In this document: positions 30,998 through 34,770 of the stretch, in pieces
Position numbering within the stretch: the first letter of the stretch is position 1
How the letters are laid out: the number at the start of each line of letters is the position of its first letter
DNA from: Actinomycetota bacterium
Lineage (GTDB): Bacteria; Actinomycetota; Actinomycetes; S36-B12
DNA length: 34,770 nucleotides
Reading direction: 5' to 3'
NCBI GenBank assembly: GCA_029978585.1
Contig: JAPOJD010000006.1
Coordinates: 1 to 34,770, forward strand
The notes under the pieces: model-generated
The model's input: only the letters and a program-made list of their open reading frames with translations
What the model was told of the DNA's origin: nothing
Database searches by the model: none
Translations under genes and position numbers: made by a program

Positions 30998-32516
30998 TCG
31001 AGACCTCCGGGTGCGCATCCGACGTGTGCGGGGGATCGGCGTGCTGGAATCGCTTGAGCAGCCACCACGCGGCGACACCGGCGACGATGACGGTCACCGC
31101 CAGGACGACCATCGTGACCGCGAACGACGCGCTGAAGGCGTAGGCGGCGTCGGGCAGGACTGAGGAGTTGGTCGGCTTGCCCCCCGTCGCCGACCACTGA
31201 GCGAGCTCGGACCCGGCCGAGGGACCGAGCTTGTTGCTCACCGCATTTCGCGTGAGGCCGTCGATGAGGACCGTGGAGCCGGCCAGTCCGAGGGCGTACC
31301 AGAACTGGCCGACGGTCGTGCGCGAGGAGGACACGGCTCCGTAGTGCTTGGCGTCGGCCTCCTGGAGGAAGAGCCCGCCGTAGGGGATCGCGGGGATGAT
31401 CAGCCCGAAGCCGGTGATGATGAGAGCCGGCAGGAACAGCAGCACGTTGGAGGGGCGCGACATCGCCGTGACGGCGAAGAGCGCCAGCCCGGCGACGAGG
31501 ACGATCGTGCCGACGAGGACTGCGCCGCGCTGGGTGATTCGGCCAGCGCCCCGCATCCGTCCGACGAGCAGGGCGGCGACGATGCCCGCGAGCAGGAAGG
31601 GCATCTGCATGAGTGACAGCGACAGTCCCTTGAGGTCGTTGGCGTACTGGAAGAGATTGCTGAAGGACAGCAGCAGAACGCCGTTGCTGAAGTTGAAGAC
31701 GAGGCCGACCAGGATCGCGGCGATGAAGACCGGCTCGCGGAAGAGGCGGATGGGGAAGACGCCCTCCTCGCCCTTCTTGCGCATCCACAGCGCGAAGAGC
31801 CCGAGGATGACGGCACCGGCGATCACGGGGATGACGGTCAGCGGTGATGTGATGCCGTTGGTGGCATGGGAGACGCCGTAGAGGAAGAAGATGATGCCGG
31901 CCGCGAGGAGGAACTGGCCGGTGAAGTCCCACGACCCCTGATGCGCAGCGCGCGGGCCGTCCTTGGGTAGGAGCACGAGGGCGAAGGCGATGCTCACGAG
32001 GCTGAGCACGGGTATGACGACATAGGCCAGTCGCCAATCCACGCCCACGAGCGACGACCCGAGGAAGGTGATGATGAGCGTGAAGAGGCTCGAGGTCGCG
32101 GTGAAGAGGCCCAGGGCGGCGGGCAGCCCACCCTTGCCGGTCGCGAAGGTCTTGACGTAGGCGAAGGCGGCGCCGAAGACCGCACCCAGGCCCACGCCCG
32201 CGAGCGCGCGACCGACGAGGTAGACGTAGACGTCCGGGGAGAAGGCGACGATCAGGTCGCTCGCCGCGCTGAGGACCAGTGCAGCGATCAGGATCTTCCG
32301 GCGTCCCAGACGGTCCGCCATCATCCCGGTCGTGATGACCGTGGCCGCGAGGACGAAGGTGCTGATGCTGGCGGCGAGAGCGGACAGCGTGCCCATGTCG
32401 AGCGCCTTGCCGGCGGTGAGCAGGGCCGAGGACGAGATGTTCGGGTCAGCGGACTGGATTGCGGCGAGCAGCCCGAGGAAGAGCAGGGGGATGAGGGGCT
32501 TGCGCGCGTCAGCCAC
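30981..32516 (-). CDS. MFS transporter, probably 14-TM drug/proton antiporter type
   Basis: A 511-residue permease. Membrane helices run through most of the length and the count appears nearer 14 than 12, as in the EmrB/QacA (DHA2) group. The loop 2-3 motif is GMMADRLGRRKIL, matching G-x-x-x-D-R-x-G-R-R. The start GTG 32516 lies inside the last codons of the upstream amidohydrolase gene (overlap of eight bases), so the two are translationally coupled. An in-frame extension to 32741 would run far into that gene and is rejected. Inferred role: import or export of the amidohydrolase substrate or product. Confidence 0.85.
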   Translation of the reverse strand: MADARKPLIPLLFLGLLAAIQSADPNISSSALLTAGKALDMGTLSALAASISTFVLAATVITTGMMADRLGRRKILIAALVLSAASDLIVAFSPDVYVYLVGRALAGVGLGAVFGAAFAYVKTFATGKGGLPAALGLFTATSSLFTLIITFLGSSLVGVDWRLAYVVIPVLSLVSIAFALVLLPKDGPRAAHQGSWDFTGQFLLAAGIIFFLYGVSHATNGITSPLTVIPVIAGAVILGLFALWMRKKGEEGVFPIRLFREPVFIAAILVGLVFNFSNGVLLLSFSNLFQYANDLKGLSLSLMQMPFLLAGIVAALLVGRMRGAGRITQRGAVLVGTIVLVAGLALFAVTAMSRPSNVLLFLPALIITGFGLIIPAIPYGGLFLQEADAKHYGAVSSSRTTVGQFWYALGLAGSTVLIDGLTRNAVSNKLGPSAGSELAQWSATGGKPTNSSVLPDAAYAFSASFAVTMVVLAVTVIVAGVAAWWLLKRFQHADPPHTSDAHPEVSTSVAG

Positions 32517-34251
32517 TCCAGGCCTCCTGGCCGCCGACGTAGGTGGCCTGGAACGCGATGTCCGCCCATCCGTCGGGGTCCGATCCCCACGGGTTGCCAT
32601 TGGCGACGCCGAAGTCGGCCGCCTTGCCGACGGCCAGGGTCCCGCGGTCGTCGGCGTGGATCTGCCAGGCGGCGTTGGTCGTGATCGCAGCGAGCGCCTG
32701 CTCCGGCGTGGCGCACTCGTCGGCGTTGAGCACGTGGCCATCGGCCTTGGTCTTGCGGAGGACCGCGGTGCGCGCGCTCAGCAGGGGGTGCACCTCGGTG
32801 ACGTTGTAGTCGGAGTGCAGTGACGGGCGCAGTCCTGCGCGGTACGCCGACGCGACCCGGTCGAGGCGCCCGGCGCGCTTGGGCCCGAGGATCGTGTCGC
32901 GGAAGGCCGCCCCCCAGTAGTAGACGTGATTCATGAGGAAGGACGGGGAGAGCCCCAGGGCCGCGATCCGGACGAGCTGGTCGTCGGTGGTGATGGAGCA
33001 GTGCTCGAGCCGATGGCGTAGGTCGGTGGTCCCGTAGCCGGGCAGCAGGTCCTCGTACGCGTCGAGCACGAACTCGACGGCGGCGTCGCCATTGGTATGG
33101 ACCATGACCTGCCAGCCGTCGTCGAGCCCGGCCTTCATGGCCTGGCGCAGCGTCTCGGGCGTGAAGTCCGCCTTCGCCCCGTTGTCCTCGCCCAGGTAGG
33201 GCTGGAGCATGTAGCCGGACCGTCCCTGGTTGGATCCGTCGGAGACCACCTTCCATGCGTCGGCCCGCAACATCTCGTCGCCGCTGAATGGGGTGACCCC
33301 GGCGGCCTTCCACAGGGCGGCGATCTCCACCGGCGACTTTCCGCCGAACACCGAGAACTGCGCCGTGGACACCCGGACCGGGAAACGCGACTCGGTGTTG
33401 AGCTGATGCAGCAGCGCGAGTTCCTTGGGCCCGGCCAACGCCCCCGTTGCGGCCTCGCGCACCGAGGTGACGCCCTGCGCCGCGCAGGCGGTGAGGATCT
33501 GGCGGATGTACATGGCCACGTCGGTCATCGAGGGCTTGGGCAGGCCCTTGAGGATCAGTTCCTCGGCCGGGGGCTCGCCGACGACGCCGGTCAGGGTGCC
33601 GTCGGCCCGGTAGAGCGTGCCCCCGGGCGGATCGGGCGTGTTGTCGGTGATCCCGGCCGCCTGGAACATGAGGCTGTTCACGTACATGAAGTGGCCGGAT
33701 GCGTTCCACACCAGGACCGGGTTGTCGGGTGCCAATTCGTCCAGGGTCTTGCGCGTCAGCACCGGCTCGCCGGGATACAGGCTCGGGTCGAAGTTCTTGA
33801 AGCACACCGCCTGCCCGCGCGGTGCCTGCGACACCGCCTTCTTGATCGCGGCCGTGGCGTCCTGGAGTGTCGGGCACAGTTCATGGGAGAGGTCGATGTT
33901 GGGGTACGTCAGGAGAGACGTCCAGATGTGCATGTGGGGGTCGATCAGACCGGGGAGGATGAAGCCGCCGGGCTTGAGCGTGGTGGTGGATGCGGTCACG
34001 AGCCCTTCGACGTCGGACTGCGAGCCGATGCCGATGATCTTCCCGCCGGAGATCGCCATGGCCTCGGCAGTCGGCGCCGACGGATCGTTCGTCACGATGT
34101 CGCCGATGACGAGGAGGTCAGCGGACGGCCCGGACGGCCGTGACGCGGCGTGGTGCGCCGGGTTCGCCTGGTCCGGGGCACCCGCCAGGGCGGGGCCCAG
34201 ATGAGCCGAGGCCAACTCCTTGGGATTGCAGCAGGACGTGCTCGACATCAT
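32509..34251 (-). CDS. amidohydrolase family 3 (YtcJ-like) metal-dependent hydrolase
   Basis: A 580-residue TIM-barrel metallohydrolase. The metal-binding HxH is in GLIDPHMHIWTS (H106, H108). Further elements are VLVWNASGHFMYVNS, VMVHTNGDAAVEFVLDA, RHRLEHCSI and LHSDYNVTEVHPL, the order seen in YtcJ-like exoenzymes of amidohydrolase family 3. The N-terminal 40 residues are poorly conserved in appearance, with Cys-Cys near the start, and there is no obvious signal peptide. Two adjacent ATGs (34251 and 34248) compete as the start. The gene is followed by an overlapping MFS transporter, suggesting a two-gene uptake-hydrolysis or hydrolysis-export unit. The substrate is not known. Confidence 0.87.
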   Translation of the reverse strand: MMSSTSCCNPKELASAHLGPALAGAPDQANPAHHAASRPSGPSADLLVIGDIVTNDPSAPTAEAMAISGGKIIGIGSQSDVEGLVTASTTTLKPGGFILPGLIDPHMHIWTSLLTYPNIDLSHELCPTLQDATAAIKKAVSQAPRGQAVCFKNFDPSLYPGEPVLTRKTLDELAPDNPVLVWNASGHFMYVNSLMFQAAGITDNTPDPPGGTLYRADGTLTGVVGEPPAEELILKGLPKPSMTDVAMYIRQILTACAAQGVTSVREAATGALAGPKELALLHQLNTESRFPVRVSTAQFSVFGGKSPVEIAALWKAAGVTPFSGDEMLRADAWKVVSDGSNQGRSGYMLQPYLGEDNGAKADFTPETLRQAMKAGLDDGWQVMVHTNGDAAVEFVLDAYEDLLPGYGTTDLRHRLEHCSITTDDQLVRIAALGLSPSFLMNHVYYWGAAFRDTILGPKRAGRLDRVASAYRAGLRPSLHSDYNVTEVHPLLSARTAVLRKTKADGHVLNADECATPEQALAAITTNAAWQIHADDRGTLAVGKAADFGVANGNPWGSDPDGWADIAFQATYVGGQEAWSG

Positions 34252-34330
34252 CGCTCGCTACCCCTCGTCTCCCGTCAGATGCCATGAGGGTAGGGCCCAG
34301 GCAGCGGTCGCGCACGGCGGCGAGGCCGGG

Positions 34331-34336
34331 GACAAT
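34331..34336 (+). promoter_or_regulatory. residual -10-like box before the DUF255 remnant
   Basis: GACAAT, five bases before GTG 34342. It resembles the -10 elements of intact genes here and suggests that the remnant kept its original promoter and start. Confidence 0.3.
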
Positions 34337-34341
34337 CGAGC

Positions 34342-34494
34342 GTGCCCAACCGCCTTGCGCAGTCGACGTCGCCCTACCTCCTCCAGCACCGGGACAAGTC
34401 GATGGATTCTTCCGATGGTGGTCGGCCCCCGGCAGGACTTACCTTCAGCCCAGAGCCTTGCGCAGGCGGCGGATGCCCTGCTCCAACTCGCTGA
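34342..34494 (+). pseudogene. N-terminal remnant of a DUF255/thioredoxin-domain (YyaL-like) gene
   Basis: From GTG 34342 the first 18 codons read VPNRLAQSTSPYLLQHRD, the highly conserved N-terminus of DUF255/YyaL (SPATA20-like) thioredoxin-domain proteins (NRLAxxxSPYLLQHAxNPVDW). The intact protein is usually over 600 residues. Here the similarity breaks at about base 34396: the expected NPVDW is replaced by KSMDSS and the frame closes at a TGA (34492-34494) inside the opposing antitoxin-like gene. A shifted frame contains VDGFFRWWSA, which may be a degraded continuation. The rest of the gene is absent from the window; what follows is the RHH gene. A truncation by deletion or recombination is the simplest reading. 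Confidence 0.7.
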
Positions 34495-34753
34495 GGGTCG
34501 CGCCAACGCTGTCTCCCTGATCGTGATGGAGTCCGGCGAGGACCCAGCCTCGCAGCAACGTGGACACGGGAATCCCCTGCGCCGACGCGAGGTCCGAGAT
34601 CGCGTCGGCATCCTTCCGGTTCAGGCGGAGAGCTACCGTCGTCGTGTCGTGCAGCGCCCGGTACTCCGCTGAGTCAGGGACGGGCTCACGGGCGAGACTC
34701 TCCGAGTCCGCCTGGATCGCCTTGACTTCGGCAGCCACACTCTTGCGACTCAT
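34445..34753 (-). CDS. ribbon-helix-helix antitoxin-like protein
   Basis: A 102-residue protein. Residues about 36-75 form a ribbon-helix-helix DNA-binding domain: the beta strand TTTVALRLNRKD, helix ADAISDLASAQ and helix VSTLLRGWVLAGL. This pattern is typical of CopG-like antitoxins of type II toxin-antitoxin pairs. The C-terminal 25 residues are polar and may contact a toxin. ATG 34753 overlaps a TGA in another frame (ATGA), and the upstream bases read in that frame as an ORF ending VEEMDT, so a coupled partner gene probably ends just past the window edge. GGAG lies nearby as a ribosome binding site. Confidence 0.75.
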   Translation of the reverse strand: MSRKSVAAEVKAIQADSESLAREPVPDSAEYRALHDTTTVALRLNRKDADAISDLASAQGIPVSTLLRGWVLAGLHHDQGDSVGATLSELEQGIRRLRKALG

Positions 34754-34770
34754 GTGTCCATCTCCTCGAC

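Noticed and set aside
30741-32741. Longer MFS start at 32741
   Set aside because: It would extend 75 codons into the amidohydrolase gene with Arg/Pro/Thr-rich non-family sequence; GTG 32516 begins directly before the first membrane helix.

Overview
The window is GC-rich, densely packed chromosomal DNA of a mycothiol-producing actinobacterium (Actinomycetota). The evidence is a mycothiol S-conjugate amidase gene (mca) next to greA and a DUF4307 gene, in an order I recall from Mycobacterium (greA - DUF4307 - mca - small membrane protein), plus other families common in Actinobacteria (TIGR04338/DUF2786 pair, DUF3817, DUF4190, actinobacterial-type GreA). GTG starts are frequent and intergenic gaps are mostly under 100 bp. 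I see no rRNA, tRNA, CRISPR array, insertion sequence or prophage, and no gene-free stretch over 300 bases.

Layout. 38-7942 (minus): a moxR-type AAA+ ATPase, a secreted glycine-rich/Ig/fibronectin-III protein split by one in-frame amber codon, a VWA-domain partner of the ATPase, then an MFS transporter. 7970-10676 (plus): a FIST sensor protein, a TIGR04338 metallohydrolase and a DUF2786 protein. 10673-13873: cytochrome P450 (minus), threonine dehydratase ilvA (plus), greA (minus). 13896-16674: DUF4307 (minus), then mca - small membrane protein - SURF1 - DUF3817 (plus). 16671-18514 (minus): EamA exporter, DUF4190 protein, GNAT acetyltransferase. 18562-20979 (plus): cydAB, cytochrome bd oxidase. 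20983-25871: a cysteine-desulfurase-like PLP enzyme (minus), a membrane-anchored beta-propeller (plus), an S51-peptidase/CysRS-C-domain fusion (minus), a DUF805 protein (minus). 25945-29178 (plus): FAD monooxygenase, TlpA-like lipoprotein, glutamate-1-semialdehyde-mutase-like aminotransferase. 29195-30570 (minus): prephenate dehydratase and a UPF0114 membrane protein. 30635-34251: a PAS protein (plus), then an amidohydrolase-MFS operon (minus). The right edge holds a remnant of a DUF255/thioredoxin-like gene and a ribbon-helix-helix antitoxin-like gene.

Most notable points: (1) a near-uniform promoter grammar in which a TANNNT-like -10 box lies 6 (5-8) bases before an ATG/GTG start, implying that most transcription units here are leaderless, while a minority carry a leader and a Shine-Dalgarno site; (2) a secreted multidomain gene inside a moxR-VWA operon, interrupted by a single amber codon; (3) a peptidase-S51 domain fused to a cysteinyl-tRNA-synthetase C-terminal domain; (4) a prephenate dehydratase whose sequence looks alphaproteobacterial; (5) an 18-codon stub of a DUF255 gene; (6) extremely tight convergent junctions, two of which share one CTAG as both stop codons.
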